Source of the DNA: Adiantum capillus-veneris
Taxonomy: Eukaryota; Streptophyta; Polypodiopsida; Polypodiales; Pteridaceae
Direction of reading: 5' to 3'
Assembly: GCA_014529385.2 (NCBI GenBank)
Contig: CM043959.1
Location: forward strand, 52,513,753 to 52,577,752
DNA length: 64,000 nt
Shown here: positions 22,474 to 35,172 of the stretch, piece after piece
How positions within the stretch are numbered: the stretch's first letter is position 1
Layout: each line of letters opens with the position of its first letter
The notes under the pieces: model-generated
What the model was told of the DNA's origin: nothing
Databases searched by the model: none
Seen by the model: only the letters and a program-made list of their open reading frames with translations
Position numbers and translations under genes: made by a program

Positions 22474-25400
22474 ATGTCTGACGGTTTCAATCAGATTGTT
22501 ACTGAGAAGCTTGAGAAAAATAACTACCCTGCATGGAAGTTCAGAATAACAAATTTCCTAAAAGGAAAAGGTTATTGGGACTATGTAGAAGGAGACAATG
22601 AAAAGGAACCAGAGATTCCCGAGGCAAATGCTACAACAGAACAAAGGAAAGCTTTGAGGGACTGGCAACAAGGCCAGAGCAAAGTGATGTATTGGCTTTC
22701 TATGAGCATCACAGATGGCATGCTGGGCTATCTACAGGATGCTGAAACTCCCGCCATTGCATGGAAAAACTTAGGCAGAGTGTTCGAGGTCAACACCAAG
22801 GCCAGGAAGCTTCAACTAAAGTCGGAGCTAATTCAGGTTAAGAGGAACAACCTCTCCATCAATGATTATGCTTTGAAGATCAAGAGTATCATCGAGGCTC
22901 TTGGATCTATTAAAGTCTCAGTGGAAGACGATGACATTGTCCGTGCATGCTTGGATGGCCTAGGAGATGAGTATGTACATTTCAGGTCTTCCATGAATAC
23001 AAGAGACAACATCCCCGTGTTCCAAGATTTGATTTCTATGCTTATTCTTGAGGAGAAGAACCTTGACACATCTTCTTCTCATGGCAGAAATAATTCTGAA
23101 CAGGCCTTCTATTCTAACTCCAATAGAGGTAGAGGTAGAGGTAGAGGTTGTGGTCGAGGCCCAAGGGGTTGCAAGGGCCAATTTCAAGAAGGTCAATCAA
23201 ATCAAAACAATACAGGTGGCAGGGGAAACCAGTCTCAAGGCAGGGGGAGTCAAAGAGGTCGTGGTGCAGGATCAAGCAGGCAACAACATACTGCAAATAG
23301 CAGAGAATGTTGGACTTGTGGTGAAAGAGGTCACATGTCACGTGACTGTCCAAAGGGAAAAGCAAGTGGAAAGAGAGAACAGGGCAACTATGCATCTACT
23401 AGCAGAGATGCAGATGACAGCAAAAATGAACGCATGTTTGTTATGCAACATGTAATGAATACAATGACTACAGAGAATTCCACCCAAGATGATGTTTGGT
23501 ATGTGGATTCAGGTGCCTCTAATCACATGACGTCTCGTGGAGAGTGGTTTAGAGATATGCGCAAACCAGATGTGTCAGGCTATGTGCAGACAGGAGATGA
23601 CACATCTCACCCCATTGCTCATGTAGGGGACATACCTCTAAATACGAAGAGTGGAAAATCAAAGTACTTAGCAGATGTACTTCATGTCCCAAACATTACA
23701 AAGAATCTTGTTTCTGTTCGACAAATGGTTGAGCAGGGTTTGCAGGTTCGCTTCAATCCAAATGGCTGTTATGTAGAAGATTTCCAGAATGGCTGTAAGC
23801 TGATCACAGAGGGCAAATGTGTGGGCAGAATGTTTACGCTGAATGTAGACATGCCTGAGGTAAAAGCTGCATTATTTGCACAGGGCACAGGTGTTGTGGC
23901 TGATGTTGACATTTGGCACAAACGGATTGGCCATGTCAATGAGCAGAGACTGCGCAGCATGCAATCAAAACAGATTGTAAAAGGTTTGCCCAAATTCAAG
24001 GTGGATGGTATGAATAAAGTGTGTGCAGCATGCCAGTTTGGAAAACAGTCAAAGGGCTCATTTCCTCATGAGCGCAATGTATGTAAAAAGCCACTTGAGG
24101 TGGTGCACACAGATGTTTGGGGTCCAACCGATACTGCATGTATACATGGTTGCAGGTATTATGTCTCTTTCATTGATGACCATACAAGGAAAGTATGGGT
24201 CTACTTCATGCATAACAAAAGTGAAGTGTTTGGTCACTTTCAGGACTTCAAAGTCATGATTGAGAAGGAGACAGATATGCAAGTCAAGACATCGAGCTCA
24301 GATGGAGGGGGAGAGTACTTCTCCAACGATTTTTCAGATTTTCTGCGAATGCATGGTATACGCAGGTAGTTTACATGCAGATATACTCCACAGCAGAATG
24401 GGGTCGCAGAAAGGAAAAACAGGCACATTACAGAGGTTGCACGTGCATTGATGAATGAGAAGAACATGCCTCATCATTTCTAAGCTGAAGCTGTAAATAC
24501 AGTTGTGTACATTATGAACAGGACACCTACAACTGCGGTGCATGATGTAACACCTGAGGAAAAGTTTACAGGTACAAAGCCTGATTTGGCACACTTGAAA
24601 GTGTTTGGCTGCATAGCTTACGTGCATGTACCAGATGAGTTGCATAGGAAATTGGATCCTAAAGCAGAGAAATGTATTCTTGTGGGATATTCCCTTGAAC
24701 AAAAGGGGTACAAGTGCTACAATCCTACTACACGAGAATTACGAGTGAGCAGAGATGTAGTCTTTGATGAGATGAGCAGCTGGTACAGTAATGCACATGG
24801 CACTATTGGGGCTGATGTAAAAGATGATGTGGCTGTACAAAATGTGAGGCCACAGTCACAGGTTTTGAGTGGACCACAAGAGTCCTCTTCTCGTGGCTCT
24901 GTTGAGAAGCCATGGAATGGTAGACTACGTACGTAGGTTACTCCACCAACAAGTACAGGGAATGTATCACGAAAAGGAAAGGAAAAGGTAGATGAACCTC
25001 CCTTTATGGCTGATGCATCATTAGGGTTTTCACATGTAGACATGGATTCAGATGGTTCTAAACAAAGTCTTGATGAGGAATTTGGAATTCTGGCTGTCAA
25101 GACACCTGGTGTAAGGAAAGTACAAGAAGATGCTAGAGGGAAAAGGAGTGACCCAGGACCGCGCAGATCTAACAGAGTCAGAAATCCAGTTCAGAAATTG
25201 ACTTATGATGGGTATCTAGCGCATCACTAAGCCTACATGGCTAAGGTGATACAGGATGTGGAGCCCACATGTTTTGAGGATGCAGTTGGAAATGTGCATT
25301 GGGATGATGCAATGAATGAAGAGATGGCTGCATTGGAAGCAAACGACACATGGGAGTTGGTGCCATTGCCAAGTGGCAAGAAAGCTATTGGTTGTAAATG

Positions 25401-26760
25401 GGTGTATAAAACCAAGCATAAGGCTGATGGTAACATTGAGCGTCACAAGGCAAGGTTGGTCGCAAAGGGTTATGCACAGACGTATGGCATAGACTATGAG
25501 GAGACCTTTGCTCCAGTGGCAAAGATGACGACTGTGAGAGCTGTCATAATAGTGGCTGCATCTAGAGGATGGATTATGCATCAAATGGATGTAAAGAATG
25601 CCTTCTTGAATGGTGAGTTGCAAGAGGAAGTATATATGGATCAGCCACCTGGTTATGTCGATCCAGGTTACCCAGATTATGTATGCAGACTTCTCAAAGC
25701 TTTGTATGGTTTGAAGCAGGGCTCTAGAGCATGGTATGACAGGATTGCCAAGTATCTTCTCAGTATTGGGTTTAGGAGAGCTCATGCTGATCATTCACTC
25801 TATGTACGTGAGAGTGATGTGGAGATTGTGGTCATTACCATATATGTAGATGACCTTATTATTGTGGGTGACAATACTATGGAGATTGACCATGTGAAGG
25901 GTCTTCTCAAACAGGAGTTTGAAATAAAAGATTTGGGTGAGTTGCGCTACTTTCTTGGCATTGAGGTGATCAGGACTCTAGAGGGTGTATGGCTGTCACA
26001 GAGACAATATGCTTTGGACATGTTGTCAAAGTATGGTATGGCTGATTGTAAGCCAATTTCTATTCCCTTGGATGTGAATGCAAAGCTGAGTGCAGAAAAG
26101 GGTCATGTTGTTGAGGATGTCAATATGTACAGGAAGATTGTGGGTAGTCTAATCTACTTGACTATCACGAGGCCAGACTTGAGCTACACAGTAGGCTTGG
26201 AGAGTCAGTTCATGCAGCTTCCGAGGAAGCCACATTTGGATGGAGTACGACGCACACTTCGGTATGTGCAAGGGACTCTTGACTACGCATTGTTCTATGC
26301 AGCAGATGTGCCATTAGCATTGTATGGGTATACAGATGCAGATTGGGCAGGTAGCATTGTTGATAGGAGATCTACGAGTGGCTTCATGTTCTCTTTTGGG
26401 AGTGCTGCTGTTACTTGGAGCAGCAAAAAGCAGCCTACGGTTGCTTTATCGAGCACAGAGGCCGAGTACAGAGGTGCAGCAGTTGTGGCGTGCGAGGTAG
26501 CTTGGCTACGCACATTACTTGAGGACTTGGGAGTGCAGGTGGACCAGCAGATTGTCATCCATTGTGACAACCTCAGCAGCATGCAGTTGGCTAGGAACCC
26601 AATGTTCCATGCTAGGACCAAGCACATAGAGGTCCATTACCACTACGTTCGAGAGCGAGTGTTGGCGGGCTACATCGACTTGGTCTATGTTAGCACAGAG
26701 GAGCAGATAGCGGATTTCTTTACCAAGGCCCTCGGAGCTGAGAAGCTTCGATGTTTCTAG
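22474..26760 (+). pseudogene. Copia gag-pol polyprotein with in-frame stops
   Basis: Starts MSDGFNQIVTEKLE at 22474. UBN2 Gag (about 1-200), arginine/glycine repeats (218-232), CCHC knuckle CWTCGERGHMSRDC (279-292), protease DSG (345-347), GAG-pre-integrase (IWHKRIGHVN), integrase (HTDVWGP; SSSDGGGEY; YTPQQNGVAE), RT with YVDDLIIVG, and RNase H ending ADFFTKALGAEKLRCF. All segments are in one phase; I see no frameshift over 4.3 kb. Stops occur at 24367 (TAG), 24481 (TAA), 24934 (TAG) and 25228 (TAA). The stop at 26758 (TAG) may also be secondary, since the frame continues TMLGLCDMQSS to the LTR. The stop at 24481 replaces the conserved Trp of HFWAEA. The others are explainable as CAG or CAA to TAG or TAA. 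Confidence 0.93.
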
Positions 26761-26789
26761 ACTATGCTTGGACTCTGCGACATGCAGAG

Positions 26790-26801
26790 CTCGAGGGGGA
26801 G
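26790..26801 (+). other. Polypurine tract of copia element B
   Basis: CTCGAGGGGGAG directly before the 3' LTR. Confidence 0.75.
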
Positions 26802-27113
26802 TGCGAGCTCTACATCTTGAGCTGGCATCCACTACGGGTCTTGGCCGCTTACAGCATTTACTCACTGGCGCGTTAGGTGACCGACACTGAGGATCTCTGC
26901 CAGTGATTCTACAGCTGGACTACACTTATAGTGCCAGCCTAGTACGCTTCTAGCGAGTTCACACTTAGTGACCGCATGTACATATGTGCTACTTTTCAGT
27001 TTTAGCACTAAGTCATTTTGTACTTTTTTTTATGTGTGAAGAAGAAGAAGCTTTCCATCTCTGTGTGGTGTGTGCTTGTCTTGTGTAGCTCTCTTGCATC
27101 CTCATTCTTTACA
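26802..27113 (+). repeat. Copia element B, 3' LTR, with short 5' deletion
   Basis: 312 bp. Its first bases read TGCGAGCTC where the 5' LTR has TGTTGAGATGTGGAGCTC, a 9-bp loss plus one substitution. The target copy TATAG follows at 27114. Confidence 0.9.
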
Positions 27114-27118
27114 TATAG

Positions 27119-28468
27119 TACCTATGAGCTTACAATGGTGGTTTTGAAGCACCAATCCCTTTAGCATGATAGTTTTGTACCTATCTATGGTTTCTTTAGG
27201 AGATCCTCATGTTTAAATATACCATCAATGTTCTCTTATCTAGAAGAGTGCTAAAACATTGATGTGTAAGATTACTTGTTTGTTCTCATGCTAGCTTCTA
27301 TCCTAGTAATTTTTTTTTTTTAATCGTTGCACCTACGTAAAGAGTAACTTTGATTGGACATTGGGGTGTGTCAGGTAGCAATTACTAGTGTTATGTAGGA
27401 CCTCCATTATTTTATGTAAGCTAACAACTTGATTTCAACACTTTAGGAGCATACCTGTGATTCATTAAGCAAATGTATTGGATGCTTCATGTAAGATTTT
27501 CTACCCAATTATTTTTGACACACACCTTATTTGTTTAGTGACACTCTTGTCTTTGCTTGCCAAAAGGAAAAAACAAGATCTTTTATATCTTGTGTGACGG
27601 TACGACTTTGAGATTGTTCATTAATACATAATTACAAAGGAAATGTGCCAACCTCAGCCTATTTTAACCGTGAATTGTCTGCTGTAAAGTTTAATCGATG
27701 CAATCCAGTAAATCTTGCCATCTTGGTGTTGCTAATAAACCTTGACGGATCTCGTTCACTATTCACCAACATCATGTAGATAGCTCTTTTAAGCTTCAAC
27801 TCCTCTTCAAAAATGGATGCTTTGACTTTAGTAAAGGTACCTTGAATATTGGACAGTATTGACTTCGAAGATGCATGATCAAAATGTCTAAAGATTGGCT
27901 GTTGAAGAAGAAAGAGAAGGGCCGTTTTCTTAGCATCACAAGCCATGCCTTGTGTTGCTTCATGTCAGCACTTTGAGACTTTCATGCAAACCTGATTCAT
28001 GTCTTCTGTTGAACATGAACTTGATGCATCACTTTCTCTTTGTCTCCTATGGATCTCTCATTTCTTCATGGACCAATATTGTCGCATACGATGGGTGCAT
28101 TCATATGGTGAATTGTGATTGTGTCTTCCCTATGGTTACGTTGAGGCATGTCACCATGGAATGGATAGTATTGGGCATGCTGTGAGAGAACCCAGACAAC
28201 TGCATTGTACTTGAAGCACAATCCCCTCTTCCAAATAGCTAACATCACCATCAATGACCAACAAGGTACATGGCAACTTGGCCCAATGTTGCCCAACTCT
28301 TTTGCTACAATGTCCATCCCAATATTCTGTTGCAAAATCTCCACCTTGATCTCTTGCTCTATAATCTCTATACCTGAATGGGAAACTCCAACGCGTCCCA
28401 GCAACTTCAAGCTGCAATTAATGTGCAAGAGTGCAAAATAGGAAACTCCACACACACACACATAGAAA

Positions 28469-28529
<61 letters not shown>

Positions 28530-29139
28530 ATAAAAATGCCCTCAATTATGAACCATATTTTGGGTTTTTGAATTTCACAATTACAAGTATTCTCAGCTAA
28601 AGTGAATTTACTAAAGTGATTGTACTCAGCTCCAGCCATACAGCTATAGTCAAACACATATCACCATAAATGTGAAAAAGGCCGGTATCACCTGCAAAAA
28701 ACCATGTAGTAATACAAAGTTTGAACATTTTGCTCAAGATTTAACCAAATGACTACCTTAGTTATCAAATAGGTAGATACAAGTGCCAATGCATCCCCAA
28801 ATCTGGTCCACCAAAACCATGTTGTGAGGCAGCTATACTATACTGCTCAAGATTTTTCCTCCCTGAAACTACTATTATGATTACCATCCCTAGCTATGAC
28901 ATACAAATTAATCTGATCCTTCAAACGCCAAGAAGGTTATATTCCAAAAACATAGTAATAACACTTCATAACATGAAATGCTAAAACACCAGCAGCCAGA
29001 AATCTAGCAAGTTGATATTATGCCAAGTAGAAATCCCCACATAACAATGGCAAGCATTTAATAAAGAAATTCTTATTTTTGTAAAACTTTGACGTCATTT
29101 CCCCAGCTTTCTCCAATAATATTTTAGTATTCCAAAGCA
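27119..29139. other. Mostly gene-free stretch with one unrecognised minus-strand ORF
   Basis: A minus-strand frame at 27659-27946 gives a 95-aa product starting MACDAKKTALLFLLQQ, with ordinary amino-acid composition but no family I recognise. The minus-strand frames at 28151-28545 have stops and partly read through the (GA)n tract at 28481-28523. Probably another decayed element. No function can be given. Confidence 0.35.
28481..28523. repeat. (GA)n microsatellite
   Basis: About 21 GA units after a CA-rich lead-in. Confidence 0.9.
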
Positions 29140-29144
29140 TGTCA

Positions 29145-30727
29145 TGTCATAATAATCAATATCTAATTCTCCTAAATGATTTTCTCATATTAAACTGATC
29201 ATTTAATGTGGGGAAGTGCCAGGGGAGAAAAAGCTAGAATATTGGTTAAGCTAGCAGACCGGCCACAGTAGGGATCCAAAGGAGGGAAAATAGGGATCTA
29301 AAGGGGGGGCCATCTGCAAAAAAGCCATGTGCAACAATGGGCTAAAAAGACCCTAAGGTTCAGCCCATTAAGACTTCCAAAATGCTAAGGTTCCAAAATT
29401 CAAAGGTTGTGCCGAAAGGGTTAAAGCTTAGGGGGAATTGGATGCTTTGTGTGCTCTCCAAAGTCAATGCACATCCCTACATGGGAGGGGGCGAGCCCTT
29501 CTTCTAGGGGATGAGAGAGAAATCCACACACACAAGCCCCTTTACACAAAGGGAATTAGGGACACATGTCAGCTCCCTAGCCCAGATGCCCACAAGGTGT
29601 GTCCAATTCCTATTGGATGACCCTTGAAGTGGACCAATGAGAATTAAGCTAGAGTAAATCTAGTTTAATTAATTTAAAAATATTTAATAAAAGAAACCAA
29701 TAAGAATTAAGTCTCCTAGAAGACTATTGGGCAGTCTCCCAAAGGGTCCAATGAGCATTCAGGAGCCCCATGGCTTGCCTGATTCCTATTGGCCAGGAGG
29801 CAAAGGGGTCCAATGAGAGTTTAGTTTAATTATTTAATTACATAAAGCTCTCACAAAAGGGAAAAGGGGGACACATATCAGAAGGCTATCACTTATGTTG
29901 CGTAATTGTGATTGGCTTGACTTGGGGAGGGCCAATGAGGCTGCAGGAAGAGCAAATAGTAAGGGGGCTCACCCAAGAGAGAGAGGGGGGCTGATTTTTC
30001 CAAGGCATTAACACACACACACACTCACACAATCTCAGGTGTGAAGAAAAGAAGACTATCTCTTCCCAAGCTTTAATGGAGAGCTCATCACCTACTCCAA
30101 GCTTGTGAGATAGAAGCCTACATCAACACTCTCTTGGCATGTGGATGCAAATCCAACCAAGATCCAAGCTTCAATGCATGCTCATCTCCTCTACCAAGCT
30201 AATTACTAAGCTAAGCTATGCTAATATGAGTAATTATGTGAGGAGATGTACATCTTTCTCGTAAGATACTCCTTCTTCCTCTCAATCTACTCTCATACCC
30301 TGCTAGCTCTCACCATCTTCGAAGGTGTGTGAGGTCTTGGGTCTGAGAACGGGGATAATTCAAGTTGTGTTTGCTAAGTGTTTTGCTTAGTGCATGAAGC
30401 TTTCATCTTCATTGCACTAGCTAGTCTTGAAGGAACACAAAGAATTGTATTGTACAATGTCTCTCTTGATGGGAGAAACCATAATACAAAGCCTTTTGGA
30501 GGGGGGACCGGCTCCATGCAAATCCGGTTCTCAATTGTTGTCATTAGCTTAATTTCTCTCTCTTTTGAAAGTATTGTCGATGCTATCTAACTAGGTGTTA
30601 TGATTTTTGTTGCTCTCTCCACCCAAGCACTCTTGTAATTCTCATTAGGAATCTATTCTAATGAAATGCCCACTATGTTCATGCTCATTTCCGCTACACA
30701 CGAGTTATTAGGCCATTAAATGTTACA
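29145..30727 (+). mobile_element. Solo LTR, large family, plus orientation
   Basis: A 1583-bp sequence from TGTCATAATAATC to AATGTTACA, flanked by perfect 5-bp duplications TGTCA (29140-29144 and 30728-30732). No PBS or coding sequence follows, so it is a solo LTR left by LTR-LTR recombination. A diverged copy lies at 33893-35550 in the opposite orientation and still has a PBS. Both keep a dense group of CCAAT/ATTGG motifs. The internal region of this family is not in the window, so superfamily is unknown. Confidence 0.88.
29608..29940 (+). promoter_or_regulatory. Cluster of CCAAT/ATTGG motifs in the solo LTR
   Basis: Nine CCAAT or ATTGG pentamers, in both orientations, within about 330 bp (near 29611, 29632, 29696, 29725, 29748, 29789, 29809, 29909, 29931). 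CCAAT is the core NF-Y site. The related LTR at 33893-35550 has a similar cluster at about 34680-35045. Confidence 0.5.
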
Positions 30728-31360
30728 TGTCAACTCACTGGAGCACCTCACATGAGGATTTTAGTCTTTAAACCCACGTTTGCAAAAGGATTTACATCCA
30801 AATGACAAACAAATTTTCACCATAGAGTGGGCATATATCTGTATAATAGAATTTCTATTTTTAAAAAAACCGTATTCTGCTTGTATTTTGTTTCGATTTT
30901 CCACAGCTCTGTTTACTGTTATTTCCACACTGAACTTTATCTAAGGATTCATAAGCTGTTATCTTTTATGAGATCTTCACCTAAGATTAATGACATCATA
31001 AGCAAAAATCCGGGCAATATCAAACAAAATTATGTTTTTTGGTATTTTTCTCTCTATTACTCTATTCATCTAAACTAGATATATAGAAAACTACAAGAAA
31101 AAAATGTATTTTAGAGAAAATTGCAAGTACTTATACTCCCCAAAACTCCTGAGTAGGTGCAGATGCACCTACCTGGATGATGATGATTCCCTTTCGTTTG
31201 CACACAATGACGCATGTGGATTTGACTGTAGTGGATGGTATTCAGCTGGCAAGCAGGCATAGGAACCCAACTCCCATACTCCGAGTACTGAGAAGGTTAA
31301 GAGACTCAAAGCTGCATGGTGTTCTTAATCTGATAGCAAGCCGTCATAAGAGGACCTCGT

Positions 31361-31363
<3 letters not shown>

Positions 31364-31449
<86 letters not shown>
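31364..31449. repeat. (GA)n microsatellite
   Basis: About 43 GA units. Confidence 0.95.
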
Positions 31450-31451
<2 letters not shown>

Positions 31452-32907
31452 CATCACTTGTTCTAGATCAGGGTATGGCGAGTAGGGAAAGGAGACACAG
31501 CATAAGTACAACAAGCGAGGGAAAACCCTCCTAGATAGGACGATGAAGGTATTGAGGAATTCTAAACTACAGATACTACGATGTATGTCTAAATTGTAAT
31601 AGGAGATGTATGCAAGGCTTGCATGGAGCTATTTAACGAGAGTACGAAAGGTGCACAATGGGTATTGATTTACTTGCCACAGCAAGTTTGGTCTATAGCA
31701 AAGGAGTCCAAAGTTAGGCTGGAGAATCCATTTGTACATGAAGTTGGCCACCTTGCATCGGTCCCATTCGACAGGTTATAAACCAAGTAGGGATCAATCA
31801 AATTAGAACAAGATTACAAAGTATAATATTGACCAGTATCAAGCCACGTGTATATACAAGCTAGGCATAAATTTGTAAATAGGAACCCGCATATATTTAT
31901 TGAACGAACCAAACTCCAATAATTGTCTAGTCACAAACTCCAATAACCGTCCAGTCGAACAATGTGGCAAGCGTAGCGTCTATGTATGCCAATTGGGATG
32001 CATGCTTGTGTGTGAGGGCATTAATGTACCTTCGAGTCAGCCAGTGGGGACTCAGCTAACCCTATTAATGAAAGAGAATCTCCTTTGAGTAATTGCTAGT
32101 GATCAAACCAAGACCTTGCCATAGAAAATTATGATACTCTCCATGTGTGTTATGGATACTGTGAGCCAGAGCAAGCTAGGTAAACGCCAAGTCCGAAGTT
32201 GCACAAAATAGTGCGGCAAGTCAGTAAGGATGATAAAATGGGACATGATCTTCTTCCCATGTAGATATGTGTGTGTGTGTGTGTGTGTGTAATTTTTACT
32301 CAAGTAGGATCCATAACTCATTTTCAAACATGTATTAACTATTCTTATTCTTTTGTGCATTATGAAGAACATATATACACACATCCCAGCAAATTCCGTG
32401 AATTTTCCTGGCTGTTGGAAGAGGTTTCCATGAGTGTTGATGCTTGTATATTTTGTGATGTGTACTGCGAACTTCGATTGCTATTTGTCAGATGTACCTG
32501 CTGTATACCATCATTCCTGAGATGTGTCCATGTTGTGGTGTGTTTAATGGTTCACTATTTACACACAAAGTGTTGAGTTAATTATACATGCTATTCCAAA
32601 CCAAGTTTATGTGCTGGCTTAAGATGATCTGGGAGCGGTTATACACACAAATAGACTAACAGAGAGGGGGAAATCAACCAGTTGTTTAATCACTTGAGCG
32701 TGATCAAGCATACATATACAATCAGTAGGGGAAAAGCCCAGATAATGATGCGGCAAAATGAAGCCGAGATGATCAAGAATCCATACCCGAACTTGTTGTA
32801 GGGAATACGTTAGTTGGGAAGGTGTTATGCACCTACTCGGAGGTATAGTGGAGTACGTCAGGGAAGGTCGTAAGAAAAATCAAATTTGTGGAGTGGATGC
32901 GGCTCGC

Positions 32908-32949
<42 letters not shown>

Positions 32950-33321
32950 CGTGTGTGTGTGAGTGTGAGTGTGAGAAAAAATGTTTGTGTGTATGTAACA
33001 AGGTAGCGATGTTAGGTGCGCATTTCCAGAGTGCTCTCAAGTTTTTGCGCAGGAGAGGAGAGAAAAAATGCGGTCATTTTATATACTGTGTATCACATGC
33101 ACAACTATTCGGTGTTTTAATTTTGGTTTGCTAAAATCCATATGCTACCAATCTGATACTTAACCGTGTACAGGTCATTTGGTGCAGTTATCTTTTGTTT
33201 ACTAAAAACCATATGTTGCCAATTTCACATGGGACCATATACGGTGCATTTCGTTATGTATTATGTGGCATTGTTATTCAAGTCCACAACTAAGTTTACA
33301 TTTAATTTTGTTCCTCCCTTT

Positions 33322-33325
<4 letters not shown>

Positions 33326-33403
<78 letters not shown>
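33326..33403. repeat. (GA)n microsatellite
   Basis: About 39 GA units. Confidence 0.95.
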
Positions 33404-33409
<6 letters not shown>

Positions 33410-33879
33410 CAAAGATAGACAGAAGCCCATTTTTAGACATGACACGTACATGGATATTTGGGCCTGTCATATGACGATGCCCCCGTATACATATTTTGTG
33501 ACCTATTTACTAAAAATAACAAAGAAAATAACAATATGCTCTAAAAAATCAAAGTAGAAATCCAATTAAGAAAATCTATTGAAAAACACAGCTTTATTGT
33601 TTTTTGTTGTATTTTTTCATTTTTAAGTCTCAATATCAAGAAAAATGATGAAAAATAACCAAAAAGGATTTTTTTAAATGATTTTCAAATAGTATATATA
33701 CTATTTACACTCTCGGGGAGAAATTATCAGTTTAATTCCCCTGTTGATGATTTATAAGGGCATTATTAGGTAATTTGGCAAAAAATCACACGTTAACATC
33801 AAACTTTTTCCTCCCTCTTCAAACATTGCCCTTATTTACTTAGTTCCCTTCCTCTTGAGAAAGAAAAGAGAAACCGATA

Positions 33880-33891
33880 GCTCTGATACCA
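33880..33891 (-). other. Primer-binding site, tRNA-iMet, minus-oriented LTR element
   Basis: The minus strand reads TGGTATCAGAGC one base inside the LTR end at 33893. This shows the LTR is a 5' LTR with internal sequence to its left. Confidence 0.85.
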
Positions 33892-33892
33892 G

Positions 33893-35139
33893 TGTAACAT
33901 TTAATGGTCTAAATAGCTTGTAAATAGCCGAAAATAACTTAACATAGTGAGCATTTCATTAAGAGAAAGTTCCTAATGAGCATAGAAGAGTGCTTGGTTG
34001 GAGATAGCAACATTAGCATAACACCTAATTAGTTTGGCATAATAATACTTGAAAGAGGGAGAGAAATAGAACAATTGACAACTATTGAGGACCGGATTTA
34101 CATGGACCGGTCCCCCATCAATCAGGCATTTGTATTATAGCTTCTCCCATTAAGAGAGACTTTGTACAATACAATTCTTTGTGTTCCTTGGTAAAAACTC
34201 GGTGGTGCAATGAAGATGGAAGCTTCATGCACCAAACTTACACGTGATAACACATAACATCAATTCCCTCGCGGTCTCAGACCCAAGACCTCACACACCT
34301 TCGAAGATGGTGAGAGCTAGCAGGGTATGAGACTAGATGTAGAGGAAGAAGAAGTATTCTTACGAGAAAGAAGTATTTCCTCACTTAATTACTCTTGTAG
34401 CTTAGCTTAGCTTAGTAATTAGATAATAGAGGAGAGAAGCATGGCATTGAAGCTTGGCTCTTGGTTGGATTTGTATTCCATATCCAAGACTTGTTGGTGT
34501 AGGCCTCCATTCTCAAAACTTGGAGAAGAAGATGAGCTTTCCATTAAAGCTTGGAGAAGGAGATGACTTTCTTGCTCTACACATGAGTTATGTGAGTGTG
34601 TGTGTGTGTAATTGTGTTAGGCAAAAGTGAGGCTTCTCTCTCTTCTTGGGCAACCCCTTCTCCAATTTACTCTTGCTGGCATCCTATTGGCCCTTGAAAA
34701 GCTTAGCCAATAGCATTTGAGAAAGCTTTTTACTCATGTTGGCTCCCTATTGGCCCTTGAAAAGATTAGCCAATAGCATAATTTGAGATGCCAAGTCAAG
34801 AGCCTTGTGACAAGTGTCCACCCTTTTTGTAAAAGCTTAGATAATTAATTTAATGATCTAAATTCGTATTGGACCTTTTAGTCTTTTGGCCAATAGGAAT
34901 TAAGAAAATTTGTGGGCTGCTTATTTCTCATTGGACCTTTTGACTATCCAATAGTCTTTTTGGGAGATTAATTCTCATTGTTTCTTTTACCAAGCATTTC
35001 TAAAATAAGAAAGTGAATTTACACTAGCTCAATCCTCATTGGTCCACCTCTTTGTCAATCCATTAGGATTCAGACAAAATTGGGGGTTTTGTTGCATGCC
35101 TGACATGTGTCTTATTTGCTTTTAGGTGTAAAGGTAAGC

Positions 35140-35172
<33 letters not shown>

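Larger units (their letters stand above)
21916..27113 (+). mobile_element. Complete but defective Ty1/copia element B
   Basis: A 5198-bp element with LTRs 21916-22236 and 26802-27113, TATAG target duplication, an iMet PBS adjacent to the 5' LTR and a purine tract before the 3' LTR. The LTRs differ by roughly ten substitutions (about 3%) plus a 9-bp deletion at the start of the 3' LTR, so it is older than copia A. The whole gag-pol stays in one frame but has several in-frame stops, so it cannot make a full polyprotein. It inserted at the edge of the 324-bp tandem-repeat block. Confidence 0.95.
30733..33879. other. Gene-free spacer between two inverted LTR copies
   Basis: Contains (GA)n at 31364-31449 and 33326-33403, and (GT)n at 32266-32290 and 32911-32941. 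The frames over these tracts are artefacts. The right end (about 33480-33879) should be the internal leader of the minus-oriented LTR element. No gag or pol is seen. Confidence 0.5.

Noticed and set aside
22474-26760. Programmed readthrough of in-frame stops in copia B
   Set aside because: Several stops, including one replacing a conserved integrase Trp, fit decay better than regulated readthrough.
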